A DNA stretch of 64,000 bases from Tuctoria greenei (GCA_036927565.1 JAYESD010000007.1:7833644-7897643), one strand, 5' to 3'. Positions 44,221 through 56,424 are shown, counted from the first letter of the stretch. Numbers and translations: made by a program. Notes: a model not told the origin generated them from the letters alone.

Positions 44221-45164
44221 TCATAGTGTGTAGTGGGAGACTTGTGTCACAGCTATGTTTATGTACTATTAAATAAATTGTTATATGAGTAATCATTATT
44301 TACATTGATCATCAAGTATGTGACTTGTTCGTGAAACTCTTTGTTAATAGTAATGTTACTCTAGATGATCCCTAGTCTATATCATTATATGAGATAATGA
44401 TTGCAGACAGACTAGCACATGTATTAATTGATGATCACGTTTCACAGATCATAGATATGGATATATCGAATTAATAATGTGAACACATGTTAGTGAACAT
44501 GGTGTTGGATTGACCCACTCCGAGACACTGTTGGGATTGTTATTTTCATATGTGCCATCAGTTGGTCTTGAGTGATACACCTGTTAGATCCTTAGACCTG
44601 AGATCGCCATTGTTTCTCACTATGTGTAGTTGTGTATTCTGAGACTACCAGACGCTACTCCGTAACTGGGTAGTCATAAAAGTAGTCTTCGGGTATATAA
44701 TGAAACATAGAATGGGATGTGCGCGGATCAAGATGGGATTTGCCCCTCCTTAATAATAGAAGAGATATCTCTGGGCCCCTCGAGATAGTTGGATTTTAAA
44801 GTGCATGGGCATGCCAAGGTGATTAAAGGTTAATCATAGTGACTAAAAGTTAGTCACGGAATGAATCCACTATTTGATCGAGTGAATGGTCGAGCTATCA
44901 CAAGGATGGCACACATCTCGCCTTGAGCTTGACGGGTATCGTGAGGCAAAGGGATTAGCATGTTGAATGTATCTAGGTTCGGCCAATATGATCTTTGTGT
45001 ACATTTGGGAGTCAGTATGTCCTGCTAGGTACCTCTACTGACTTGTGGTTGGAAACGGTTTCCATTCACAACCGACTGCACATGAACCTAACGAGTCACA
45101 CACTTAAGGAGTTGGAATATCGAAAATCTTGGCTAGATGATTGTCTCTAGTGCAAGTGGGAGAT
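44221..45164 (+). other. 3' untranslated region of the Tork-like element
   Basis: Long AT-rich tail without a convincing ORF, ending in the polypurine tract GCAAGTGGGAGAT immediately before the right LTR. Confidence 0.65.
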
Positions 45165-45670
45165 TGTTGGTGATGTGCTCAAGAGGCAATCATAACAATT
45201 CGGGTTAAGGCCTATTGGATATTTGATCCATAAGCATTTAGGGTACTAATGGGCCTGCGACCTAAAATCCCATTAGTACGCCTATAAATATGAGGGGTAG
45301 GGTTAGGGGCTAATCACCCCACCACATGACAGCCCTAGCCGCCACCCCTCGAAGGCCTCACGTCGAGACTCTTGCCGCACGCGTGGTGCTAGCACACCAG
45401 CGCACGGTGTTCCTCTCCGCATGTGTGGACTCCATGGAGGCGCTGCTGCTACTATTGCGCTGATCGGCTACGACGAGCGTGTTCATCTACTGCTGCTGAG
45501 AAGAGCGCGAGGAGGATACGAACGGGATCATCTACTTCCTCTACACTGACGCGCGTCTACGTTCCGCTGCGCTGCGCGTCTAGTGGTAACGATCCATGAC
45601 CTCTGTACTCGCATGTTTCCTGGGTGATGCAGTAGAGTTGCTAGAGTAGCGTACCACCGATTTCCCAACA
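45165..45670 (+). repeat. 3' LTR of the Tork-like element (506 bp)
   Basis: Starts TGTTGGTGATGTGCTC and ends TTTCCCAACA, followed by TTAAT. It differs from the left LTR by scattered substitutions (for example in the stretch 45340-45480), so the insertion is moderately old. Confidence 0.95.
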
Positions 45671-45810
45671 TTAATATCTTTGTAAACCGTTTAAAAATAC
45701 AGTTTAGGAGACATGAATCTACTTGATTATATTCCAACCGTTTTATCTGCTTGATTATAACCCCAACCTTTTAAGAAGTGAGACATATTTTTTGTCTTAT
45801 TAGTTCTAGC

Positions 45811-48800
45811 ATGGAAAGCCCTAAAACAACTATTGATGGTAGTAACAATAAAGTAGGCAATATGGAGTTTAGTGATCCAGCAGTTCAGTCCATCGGATCC
45901 TTTTCTGAATATAAAAATTAAAAATACTTAAGAGGATCTCAACCCAGAATATGATCCTGCCGACGAGGTATGGATCACGAATCTTAACTTCAGCAATTCA
46001 AGTTAATATTGGTTGTCAAGTATACGAAGTCTTATAATACTTTTCTACCTGGATTAATCGCGAAGACAATGAGATGACTTCGGCTCCTAAAACCGCAGAA
46101 GGTTCTGCAATGGATGAATCCTCAGGTTCACTCAAGCGGAAACGAGGGCAACGAGGTCCCAATAAGGGTCTACTGAACATCATCATGTACATAACAAGGG
46201 TCGGTCCAGGTGGGCGTCCCCAAGAACCACTGGATTCATTTACAAAGTACTGAAATGCATGCGATTTTTTTGTTAGAGAGCTCGTGTCGATCACAACCGA
46301 GAATTGGAGAAAATTACTTGAGGAGACCAAGAATGAGTTGTGGAAAAGGATAAAGAAACAATTCAAGTTCCCGAAAGGCACGGAAGAAGCTGTAAATAAA
46401 GCAACATTGGTCTCTTGCGGCAAGAAGTTTCGTGGCTGGAAGAGTGAAATGAATGCTTATGTTAAGACCAATAAGGTCCCTAGCCCGAGGAAGATGGAAA
46501 ACATCACACAAGCTCAGTGGCAAGAATTTGTTCGTCAAAAGACCACACCTGGTGCTAAAGACCTAAGTGCAACTAGGTCAGAGCTTGCCCAAAAGAACAA
46601 ATACCATAATCGCTTGGGGTCTGTCGGATATGCCCCCAAAGTCCAAAAATGAAATACGATATTATATGAAATTACAAGTAAGAGCAATCCTCACCCGCTA
46701 GAAGGCTGCGATGAGAGAACTCAACGGTGGGTCTTTGCTCGGTCAGGTTTGACAAGCGAGGGCAAACTTGAAAATCCTAACTCTGTGAATAAAGTAGAGC
46801 ACAAAATGAAACAAGTAATTGAAAAGCAACAGAAGGGTCTCTTCAAGATGAAGAGGGAGAGTGACCAACTTACTGCTATCCTAGGAAACTCTGAACACAG
46901 TGGACGGGTTCGAGCAATCTCTTCTCAAATGTCTTGGCTAGATTGTTTCTCGAAAGATAAAGAGACATATAGAAGACATGAGAATTTCAATAAAATACTT
47001 GATGAAACGATTGCTCTAAAGGTCAAGAAAAATGTGCAAGAAATAATGGAACAACTTAAACAATCAGGACAATTAGTGGCACCGAGGACATCGATGGTTC
47101 TCATGCCAAAGGAGCATTTGGTATCTCCAACTGCCTACCCTAGCAATGTAGGTTCTGCGCCAGGCTCATGGTCAACCTATAAGTTCGCTGTCGATGATAT
47201 TGCTAAGGACATATCTTGTCGTCTTCTTGTCCCGATCGGCAGAGCAGGGAACAAAACAAAACAGGTTGCCACTGCTATGGCAAAGTCTGATCGTGACTTC
47301 AATGCCAATCCACTTCCGTTGTATTATGTTGTGGTGCAAGTTCTTCAGATCATTGATAATGATTATGAAGATTATGATATAGACCACATCACACATGAGG
47401 GAATCGCGACTTTGGGGCAGGCTGTGAACCAATTTATCCTTTGGCACCGACGCAATATCGTGTTGGACGATGAGCCGATTTCTTGCCCCGTCGCATCTCA
47501 AAATACTGCAACCCCGTCCTTTAAGGCGAAAGTCCAGGAAGATTCACTCCCAGTCCAGGAAGATCCACTCTGGCTATGTCTCAGCAAGAATGATAGTAAC
47601 CTTGCTAGTAAAGATAACCAAGAGCAACAAGTTGAACAACAGCTTCAAGCAGTACTAGAGCAATCTGTTGTTAGTAAAGAGCAACCAGTTGAGCAACAGC
47701 TTGAAGTAGTACTAGAGCAAGGTGTTGGTAGTAAAGAGCAATCAGTTGAACAACAGGTTCAACAACAAGCGAGTGTCCAACTTCCGACGACTACTCCTCG
47801 ATCATCAGTGCCTATCAAAGTTAGCTCATCCAAAAATAAGAAACCTTCACCAGAAGTGTCAAAGTATTTGGAAAATATGAAGCAAAATATTAGAAAATCG
47901 AGTGCATCTCGTTCTTCCATGAGCCAACATTAGAAGATATTGAGGAGTGGGAAGAAGACGGTGTCATGTATAATCGGTGGACGGCTTTAGTTAAACCAGG
48001 AGTTCCAATATACAAGCTTGAGGATGTTCCTCCTAAATATAAGAATGGGAAGCCGTTCATGACATCAGTACAAGTTAGCAAACAACATGTCCCGCTCAAA
48101 ATATGAACTTTCTTACGTCACATTTCTTGTGACAAAAAAAAGAATTCTGGAGCACTGGAGCAGAGAAACGAGCCCTTTTCTTTGAAGATCTACATGTCCG
48201 TTTCCATCGGGGTATGCTCAAAATCAACCTACTACTCATCTGGTGCTTGTAAGTGCCTCTAATATTTTGCGTTTGCGTTTCTTACTACACACATAAACAT
48301 TTCATGAGTTTATAACAATTCTGGACTTCTTCAATAGGATGCAATACATGGATAATAAAAAGATAAAATGCAAGACATGTATCCTTAACCCTACATGGAA
48401 TGCAAAGATGCTATTCGATGTTAAGGTGGAATGAGACTCAGAACAGTACAAGCACATGAAGAAAAAGAATTTGATAAATCAATCGCAAAACAAAAGAAGG
48501 ATAAAAGTATCGATGTTGCATCTTACATAGGACATGTCATGTTTAACTTTGTTAGAGATGGCAAGGACCTTGTAAAGGCTCTGCACCACTTCGAGTAAGT
48601 TCGATACATGAAATTAAAATCGCAATTATTGCTAATTGTTAACTTAACACGTATGTTTGTATGTGTGCAGTAAACACTATATAATGATCTTCATCAAGCC
48701 AACGCAGGGTTTGGCAACAGTCTTGGACTCAACCGATTACCCACCAGATCATTACAAAGATTTCCTTTCCATTTTGAAACTATACGTTTATTCAGTAATT

Positions 48801-49495
48801 TTAATTTACACACATTTAGAATGTGTTGATAAGTTTTAATGACATTTCTTGTATTATAACGCTTGGCGGTTTTACGCGGAACGGCTTGGCGGTCAGAGAC
48901 CTCCTAATACGAATGCATTGGACATTGAAACATATTATTCTTGTCCGAAGCAGCCTGTTGGGAGTGTCTTATGCGGGTATTATATATGCGAGCATCTTCG
49001 AACCGCTAACGAATATAGAGTGAATCGTGAGGATGTAAGTTATCCTTCATGTCAATATCTTATTTTCTTACTTTTGAGTTTCATTTTCATTGTAACTAGC
49101 ATATTTTAATATTTATATTCTCTGTTGTTCAATATTACCAGAAACATTATTTTTAGATTTTGATTCCAACTTCAAAATTCAATTGCTCATAGTACAACTG
49201 CTCCAAACATACCAAATAAATTCTTGTATACTCACTTTGATCTATAATTTGATATTGTTCAAACCAACACATTCTAAACTTTGTTATGTGTTTCATTTCA
49301 GCACAATAAGAATGTGAACCAAGAATGGCGGTTTGTAGAACTATGCCTGGTGGAGGAGCCGACAAGATTGCCGGTTAACTATGTCAATTCATGCATCGCG
49401 AAATTTTGCACAAAAGAGGGATGTTCTTTGATGAGTATGGTGTAATAGATAATGTGCCAGAACTTTGCGACTATGACAATAGAAACCGTTTTTAG
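45811..49495 (+). pseudogene. Second CACTA gene: Ptta-type N-terminus and Ulp1-like protease
   Basis: First ATG at 45811 (MESPKTTIDG). A second segment at 46071 carries KRKRGQRGPNKG. The Ptta/En-Spm block (WRKLLEETKNELWKRIKKQF) is open 46284-47933 apart from one TGA at 46650-46652. A Gln/Glu-rich repeat is at 47620-47780. The C-terminus, split by introns, is a C48 (Ulp1) peptidase: His in KHYIMIF (about 48674), Asp in VLDSTDYPP (about 48725), and Gln plus Cys in CPKQPVGSVLCGYYICE (48940-48990). A donor GTAAGT at 49035 and an acceptor TTTCAG at 49296-49301 fit an intron. A frameshift near 47925 and one near 49420 break it. Such Ulp1 domains are known in plant CACTA and MULE elements; their role in transposition is unclear. 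Confidence 0.7.
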
Positions 49496-49669
49496 TGAAA
49501 CTTGTAAACTATGAGATGACTTGTATGTGTAACTTGTACATATGTATATTGTTTCAGTGAAATTGACTTCTCTGAGGTGACTTCTGTGATTATATTGTTG
49601 ACTTCTGTGATTATATTGAATTGAATTGGAAATTAGAAATAATAATAGGTAGTACTGTATAGGGTATAC

Positions 49670-50141
49670 TTTATCACAGACGATTCTTTACCTACAGCTA
49701 GACCTGCCTGTGAAATTATATTATCACAGGCGGCTAAAAATAGATAAAGAACAACCTGTGATAACTCAACTATCACAGGTGGTTTCTATTATTGTACAAA
49801 CCGACTGCGATAAATTGTCTCTACAGACGGCTTGCCATAGGTAAAAATCCGCCTGTGATAAAAGATTAACATAGGCGGTTACCTATACTGTACGAACCGC
49901 CTGTGATAATGTGTCTTCACAGACGGCTAGTCGTAAGTAAAGAACCGCCTGTGATAATGTTTCTTCACAAGCAGCTAGTCGTAAGTAAAGAACCGCCTGT
50001 GATAACACCATTATCATATGTGGTTTCACATTCCGCCTGTGATATTGCATATTATGACAGGCTCTTCATTTCAGGCGGTTTTAGAAACCGCGTGTGATAA
50101 TTCGTTTGGATCCACCTGAGATGAGGCTTATTGTAGCAGTG
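49670..50141. repeat. Right subterminal repeats and TIR of the CACTA element
   Basis: About a dozen CAGGCGG / CCGCCTGTGATA arms alternate with spacers such as TAGTCGTAAGTAAAGAA, the latter in near-perfect tandem at about 49925-49995. The terminal 13 bases on minus are CACTGCTACAATA. In En/Spm such subterminal units bind the TNPA-type protein. The following three bases, TCT, would be the target duplication. Confidence 0.85.
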
Positions 50142-51525
50142 TCTCCTCTGACTGCCCTGATCGGAGACAACTCCCAACCGAATCAGTTGGAGAAGCCCCC
50201 TTCGGTGCCCTCTCGCCTCCATATAAGGAGAGCCACGACTCTCATATTAGCCATCCAACCTCTCAAACAAAACACCTAAGTCTAAGGAGAACTGATCGCT
50301 CAAGAGAGGGAAGCTTGTGGAAGGACCTCCCTGCACGCTGTTGCCTTCATCACAACGGGTGATCCCGAGCATTGCGCCACCATCACCAACACTGGATGAG
50401 TTATCCCGGCTCAGGACAGCATCACCCATCAACCATCTGTGTCTCATTGAGACACAACTCCATGGCCTCTAATTCCTTTATCTCGGAGGGTATGATTTCT
50501 AATCCTCAACCCTAGCTAGCTTGCTTGATGCTTGTTCTTGTTGCTTGCTCTCTGTTAATGCCATTTTAGCGATACTCTAATCCACAATTAGGCACCTAAG
50601 CACGCTCACTTAGATCTAACAATGGCGTCAGAGCCATCCTAATTGGGACTAGGGCTTCGAACACCTAAGCCCTAGTATCAATTATGGATGGAGGCATTAG
50701 AAACTGCCATTCATTTGCTTAATCACGTTCCATCTAAGTCAGTATCAAAAACACCGTATGAGTTTTGGACGGGACGTAAGCCGTCACTTAGATACTTGCA
50801 TGTCTAGGCTAAGATATTTAATAGAAACTTAGGAAAGTTGGATCATAAAATAGTTAGTTGTCATTTTATTGGCTATTCTGATAAGAGGAAGGGCTTCCTT
50901 TTCTACTGTCTCGACAGACACATTAAGTTTGTAGAAACGAGACACGTCATTTACTTAGAGGATTCAATGATCAGGAGGAGCACGGTAAGACGTGAAATTA
51001 CCTTCATGAGAAGCGGATCTACGTGCCTACTCTGAGGATTCAAGAATCATTCTTCACACTACTTGTTGTTGATGCACCACAAGTGCCTGATAATAGTGGT
51101 GCGAGACCTGTTGTTAGTTCTCTATGAGCGATATAAATTAGTGAGGCTCCCGTGCAGCAAGAGCCTGCTCAGCCTTCTAAGCAACGTGAGTTAGCTAGCA
51201 CTAATGATGTGAGACAACAACTGCTCCAACTTCAGAATGATGCATAACTTAGGAGATCTCAAAGAGTTAGACAGTCAGCAATACCGAATGACTATGAGGT
51301 CTATATGAGTGAACAATTTCAAATGCAAAGTGATCCCACCTCATTTGAACAAGCTATGAGCAGTCCTCAATCATCTGAGTCGCGTAATGCTGTGGAGGAT
51401 GAAATAAGGTCTATGGATGCAAACAAGTCTGGAAATTAGTTGAGATTCCTAACGGAGCTAAAATAGTAGGGTGTAAATGGGTCTACAAAATTGAATGTGA
51501 CTCCAAAGGGAACATTGAAAAGTAT
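50142..51525 (+). mobile_element. Copia remnant: LTR 3' part, PBS, integrase and linker
   Basis: Positions 50142-50621 look like an LTR 3' part (TATA-like CATATAAGG at about 50220, end GATCTAACA). A PBS-like TGGCGTCAGAGCC (50623-50635) follows, two bases different from the usual form. About 50 bases later the sequence is already inside integrase (WMEALETAIHLLNHVPSKSV in broken frame), then the linker and the RT start (about 51430-51525). Gag, protease and most of the integrase are deleted. The coding part resembles 17518-18330 of copia element 3. The Tat element interrupts it at 51526. Confidence 0.75.
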
Positions 51526-52369
51526 TGTCGGTGCATAAATCCGGCAGTTCTCCCGGCACTACTATTAGTAGTTCGTGGAGTTCATAGTTCGGTAATGGGT
51601 GCGCAGAGGTTCAAGAGATGATGGCAAGTTGACATATAGGTTTACGTGGTTCGGGCCACCTGAGCGTAATACCCTACTCCACGGGGTGTGTTTGTGTTGT
51701 ATTGAGTGAATGAGTGTTAAATTGTTGATGCTTGTGCCCTCTCCCCCTGTGTATCGTCGAACAGTCCTTTTATAGTACAAGGGCTGGTCGTTACACTGTT
51801 AGCCTGGCCCGACATGTGGCCCTGGCAGTAACTTTTATTTAATACACAATTAATGAGATTAATTACCCTTAATGGTGTGGTAACGGGACTTGACAGTGTC
51901 GTTACTGGTATTAAGAGCCTTCCGATCATGTGTCATTAATATGGTATTAATGACACTTAATCAGGTCTTGAAATCTTTGATTGCACCTTGAAGGTCCGAG
52001 CCGTTGGGGGTTCACCAGTCTGATTGCAGAGGTTGAAGGTCCGGCGGTTTGGACACGTGGTAGCTTTGAAGCTTTTCATCTGGTACGGGTAGGTCCGGTG
52101 TAGATGTAAACGTATCAGTACCGGAGCTTCCCTCTGTCGGGGGTTAGGTCCGGGGGTGCTGCACAAGTGTTTAGCCCGGAGCTATCCCATGTGTGGGATG
52201 TAGGTCCGGTTGCAGTATACACGTGGCAGCACCTGGATTAACCATAGATGGGAGGCAGGTCCAGTCCCGTATCACACGTGGGGCCTCTGCAGGTCTTCAA
52301 CTCAGACAGGTGAATTTCCTTTGGTCTTTTTGTAGTCCCAAGGGGTATACGGTACGCCGGGTACCGACA
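51526..52369 (-). repeat. 3' LTR of the Tat element (844 bp)
   Basis: TGTCGG ... CCGACA ends. On minus it starts TGTCGGTACCCGG, next to the purine-rich AGGGGGCCAC tract. The minus-strand TATA box CTATAAAAGG is at 51766-51775. Positions 51526-51760 match the partial copy at 63780-64000 closely. Confidence 0.92.
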
Positions 52370-52906
52370 GTGGCCCCCTGGGCCCACCTCTGGGAGAGAC
52401 CTTTTGGATGAAGTCGTTCTGCCAGAGGTGGGTCCATCCTTCGGTTTTTCAGTCGTATCTTCAAGGATCTTCGGATGTGCCGTTGGCGGTAGTTTGCAGT
52501 TAAACCAACGCCGTGTGGCATATCGAGGATGCGGCAGGTGAGATCTGAGCGTGAGGATCTCACACAATTGAAGGTCGTCGGTTCCCGATACAAAAATTGT
52601 ATCGGTTATGCGCGCCTTGTCAGGCCGCCACCTTCGGGTTTCCTGCCTTTCATGATAACAACCGTTCGCCTGGGGTAAGGACCTCGACTTGATCGTTGGG
52701 GTGGCCCCGGGCCCCCTTGTCATTAGCAGGGTGAAGTTTTTGAATTGTATCATTGGCTCTTCTGCAGTTTCCATCCAAGCGTTGTGGGGGCTTACATAAG
52801 AAGGAAAGTGCGCACCGTTTGGGGATTCTTTACGCCTTCATTTGATCTTGCGCTCAAATCCTCCAAACTTTCGCTTGCTTTTCATCTCTAGTCCCGCTGT
52901 GCTGCG
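52370..52906. other. Tat 3' non-coding region, upstream of the antisense ORF
   Basis: GC-rich. It holds the polypurine tract next to the LTR, and on plus a TACATAAG/TTTACGCC stretch near 52793-52833 that could serve as promoter and leader of the antisense ORF. A 178-codon open frame on minus (52238-52774) overlaps the LTR and shows no domain. Confidence 0.4.
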
Positions 52907-55900
52907 ATGGAGTTGGGTCTCCGCGAGAGCCGACTTAAGACCGACGACAATTTGAAGAAGGTCCGGGCCCTCATGGGGTGGTCCAGTGACTTCTTCAACC
53001 ACCAGGTCTGCGCCGGCAAGCTTCCATTCGAGAAGGAGCATGCCAGTGACATGGTGTACTTCTCCGCGTACGCCATGGTGGGACTGATCCCACCCTTTTC
53101 TTCTTTTCTCTTGATGCTGCTAGACTTCTATGGTCTGCAGCTGTACCACCTTGGCCCCCACTCCATTCTTTTGGAGTCGATCTTTGTCCACTTCTGAGAG
53201 ATGTGGGTGGGTATTCCTCCCTGCGTTGATCTCTTTCATACCTTCTTCACCATCCACACCACCGGCAAGAGTGACGAGTATCTTGGCTTCTATTATTTTG
53301 TGAAGCGCAAGAAGTGCCCACACAAGTACTTGCGGTCGTCCCCTTCTGCCAAGTGGGACGACTAGAAGAAGGATTGGATTGTCATCAGGATGGAGGAGCA
53401 TGAGAGGCTGGAGTTGCCCGGAGGCCTCCCCAACGTCGACACTGAAGCTTGGAGCGAAGTTCCGGTGTTATCGGACTCCTTCAACCCTGCTCTGACCAGG
53501 ATCCGCCAATGTGTGGAAGGAGGGGTGACTCCTCAGGCGGTATTTTGCAACTTCCTAGTCAACAGGTGGGCTCCGCTGAAGAAGAGGGAGTAGCTCACTT
53601 GGGCCCTCAACAGCGTGATGGACGATGACTGGATCGAGACCGGTTTGAGTCCAACCTGGAAGGTGCAGCATTGGAGTTTAATGTCAAGAAGTTCCAACAC
53701 GGCATCGACATCGAGGGTGACGACTTGTCTCCGCCGGCGGCTTTCCTCCCTCTAAACATGGTGGCAGAGTTCAGCAGGGAGCTCCGGCGGAAGATGCCGG
53801 TGCTTGATGACCTCGGTGTAGTTGAGAGGCGTTCGACCACCGGGTTGGTGCTCTCCGGAGCTTTCGAGGGTGGTCCCCCTTCTGTCCCAGAACATAGAGT
53901 TGAAGTCGTGGGCAAGGGCAAAGAGTTGGCTAAGCCTTCGAGCCGTAAAAGGAAGCTAAAGCACTCTGACGGGAGGTCCATCAGGCCTGGTCCTTCCGCG
54001 GCGGTTCCTTCTCCCCGGAGGGGAAGGTCTTCAATGGCGGCAGCCACTCCAGCATTGGCATCTCCCCGGGGTGCTAGTTCCGGCCAAGTAGCTCCAATAC
54101 CAGGGCCAGCTGAAGGCTCTGGGTCCGGAGGTCCTTCCCAATTGAGGGGGGCCTCGACCAAAGTGATGCCGACGGCAGTGACAAGCTTCGGGGAACCTTC
54201 CGGAGCTGACACACCAGTGGCGGCAGGGTCCAGCCCTGAGCGTCCGGGGAAGAGGTTCCGCGCTAGCTGGAGTGGATGCCTTCCGAGGTAAATTTTATTT
54301 TTTACCCCAGTTGGTTGTTTTGTGTTGTAACTGTGTTTTGATCGTCTTTGTCCTTCATCCACAGGGTACCCAAGAAAGGGGTTGAAGCTCCGGTTCCTGC
54401 AGCAGCAGCTGAACCTGTGCAGACGGAGGCTCTGACTCCAATCTCAGCGCCGCCCTAAGAAGTGGTTGAGGCTGTGATAGCTCCGGCGCCGGCTGTCGTG
54501 GTCCTGGACCTTGACTCATCCCCAGAAGCTCCCATGGTAGCGCCAGACCACGGGAATGAAGATGTACCAGTGGCACCTGCCCCGGAGGTTGAAGCTCTGG
54601 GTCTGGATGCTGAAATGGTGGACGCTCCGGCCTCAGAACCGGAGATAGCTGCGATTCTGGCCCTAGAGCCAGATGTTTTTGGAGCCCCGGTGGTGGAGCC
54701 GATGGTTGATGAGGCCCCGGCGGTAGAGCCGGTGGTTGATGAAGCCCTGGCGCTTGAGCCGGTTGTCGAAGAAGTTCTGGCGGTAGAGTCGGTTGCTACA
54801 GAAGTTCCGGCGGTAGAGCCGGTCGTCGGAGAAGTTCCGGCGCCTGAGCCAGTCGCTGCAGTGGTGCCGGCGCCCAAGCCCATGTTGGTCGAAGCATCAG
54901 CGCCTGAGCCGGCAGTGGAGGAGGCGTCAGCGTCGGAGCCGGAAGTAGCTTCAGCTCCGATCGAACCTTCAACGCCTGCCCCGGAGGTGGTGGTCCCAGA
55001 GGTGCCCACGCCTGAGCCAGGGTGCCAAGATGAAGTTGCTGGCCCCCCGCTTGAGGGACCAATTGTTGATGACCTAGCGGCGGGACCTTTGGAGCCAACT
55101 CCGAAGGTTGAAACTTCTGTAGCAGGACCTTCCTCGGTGGCGGCCCAGGCTATCTCAAAGGGCGGCCCTAGTGCCATGGAAGCTCAGAGAACCGCTCTTG
55201 TAGAGTGGGACCCAATTTTTGTCACAGAGAACCCGCTGGAACCAGCGGAGATGACCCAGGCAGATCCGGACCCAATCCCTCTATCATTGTCTATTGACAA
55301 TGCCTGCTCTAGTCTTCGCCAGGTCCAGCTGGCTTTTTACCACGACAGCAAGGCTCTTGAGGAGGAGCGCCAAAATCTTAGGAGGTGGCGCAACCGGCTC
55401 CAATTCGAGACCAAGCTGGCATAGTCGAGGCTGGCTGACGACAAAGAGTGGGTGAGGAAGGAGAAGGTCCGGCTAGAATACTGGGGTAAGCTGCTGGACG
55501 AGAGGGAAAGCATGATGCAATCCCTTGACAACCAGTCCCGGGCCATCTACGAACAGGCCATAGCTGCTAATAACGCAGTGAATGATCGCCAAGAGAGGCT
55601 CAACACCATCCACGACAGTCTCGTCAAGCGCCGGGAGGCTCTTGAGAAGCGGGAGAGAAAGCTCGAAGATGAAGAGCAAAAACTCCTAGAGCTGCGGGAT
55701 GACCTCGTGAAGAAGGAAGAAGAGCTTACTTAGAGGCTAACTCTGGGTGACAAGAGTCTCGAGGAGCGCACCAAGAAATTGGAGGAGTGCTGCGAGAAAG
55801 AGGAGAAGAAGGCCTGGCAGCAAGGACAGGACCTCCACAGGAGGGAGAATGATGTTGCTGCCAGGGAGAAGAAGGTGCGGGGCCGAAAGAAGGACATGGT

Positions 55901-56424
55901 TAACTGCCGGAATGAGATCTACCTCCGAGAGGAAGAGCTCAGCAAACTCGAAAGGCAGGTTGCTAAAAAGATTCAGCAGAATGCCAAAGAGGTAGAGCGT
56001 CTTGTCCGGGAGAATTCGGAGCTTGTGGCGGCCAGAAGATCCTTGGAGGAGATGTGAGGCTGCGGAGTCCCAACAAGTTTGGTACTTCCTGGGCAAAGCC
56101 AATGATGCACTAACACGAATAGGTTTTAGTCCCGTGCATCCAGATGATCCAGAGTCGGAGCTGGACCAGGCGTTGTAGGCGCTGAGTTCGGCAGGCAACA
56201 AGCTCACCAAGATGAGCGATGTCATTGCGGACCAGCTGGAAGCCGAGGGACAATCCCTGGCAAAGAGTGTCGCATAATTCGTGCTGACGTGCTACACAAG
56301 CCAGGACCCTCAATTCCCCCTGGACCCGGTGCTAGAAGGCCCCATCGACGGAGAGGGAGAAGCCGCACAAGCCAGCGTTTCAGAGGTTGCCCAGAAGGTC
56401 ACCTCGTTCTTCCATAGGGTCTAG
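52907..56424 (+). pseudogene. Antisense ORF of the Tat element
   Basis: Starts MELGLRESRLKTDDNL at 52907. The N-terminal 230 codons resemble the family annotated as putative gypsy type transposon (PF04195-like), with AYAMVGLIPPFSSFLLMLLD as core. A Gly/Ser/Pro-rich part follows. An intron with GT..AG borders at 54288-54364 joins the frames exactly. A Pro/Glu repeat region is at 54560-55020 and a long Glu/Arg/Lys coiled coil at 55440-56050. Stops at 53195, 53366, 53591, 54459, 55424 and 55733 and several shifts break it. The final frame ends at TAG 56422-56424. Antisense ORFs of this kind are known in Tat elements; function unknown. Confidence 0.7.
54288..54364 (+). other. Intron in the antisense ORF (77 bp)
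   Basis: Donor GAG/GTAAAT and acceptor CATCCACAG/GG with a T-rich body. Removal joins an arginine codon split AG/G and carries frame 1 into frame 3, which stays open downstream. The frame fit on both sides is the main evidence. Confidence 0.7.

Larger units (their letters stand above)
38351..45670 (+). mobile_element. Tork-like Ty1/copia retrotransposon, complete structure
   Basis: Two LTRs of 506 bp each, PBS TGGTATCAGAGCC (38858-38870), a long leader, gag-pol, a polypurine tract GTGGGAGA and a TTAAT duplication. The pol wording (YVDDILLIG, KMDVKTSFLN) fits the Tork/TAR-like group. The structure is complete but the ORF is interrupted, so it is not autonomous. Confidence 0.93.
21850..50141. 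mobile_element. CACTA (En/Spm) transposon with two nested retrotransposons
   Basis: The right end is CACTGCTACAATAAGCC read on minus from 50141. Subterminal repeats (CAGGCGGTT ... AACCGCCTG) fill 49670-50110. Two genes diverge from a central region: a TNP2-type transposase on minus (35725 to 21929) and a Ptta/Ulp1-type gene on plus (37350 to about 49495). Without the Tekay and Tork insertions the body is roughly 10.5 kb, normal for a grass CACTA. I could not find the left TIR, so the left border is approximate. Two adjacent CACTA elements remain possible because subterminal repeats also occur at 36345-37345. Confidence 0.7.

Noticed and set aside
49925..49995. CRISPR-like direct repeats
   Set aside because: The short direct repeats are CACTA subterminal units next to a TIR in plant DNA. 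Spacers are not unique protospacer-like sequences.
54455..55177. 240-codon Gly/Ser/Thr-rich minus frame
   Set aside because: It is the complement of the Pro/Glu repeat region of the antisense ORF, and repeat composition explains the opening.
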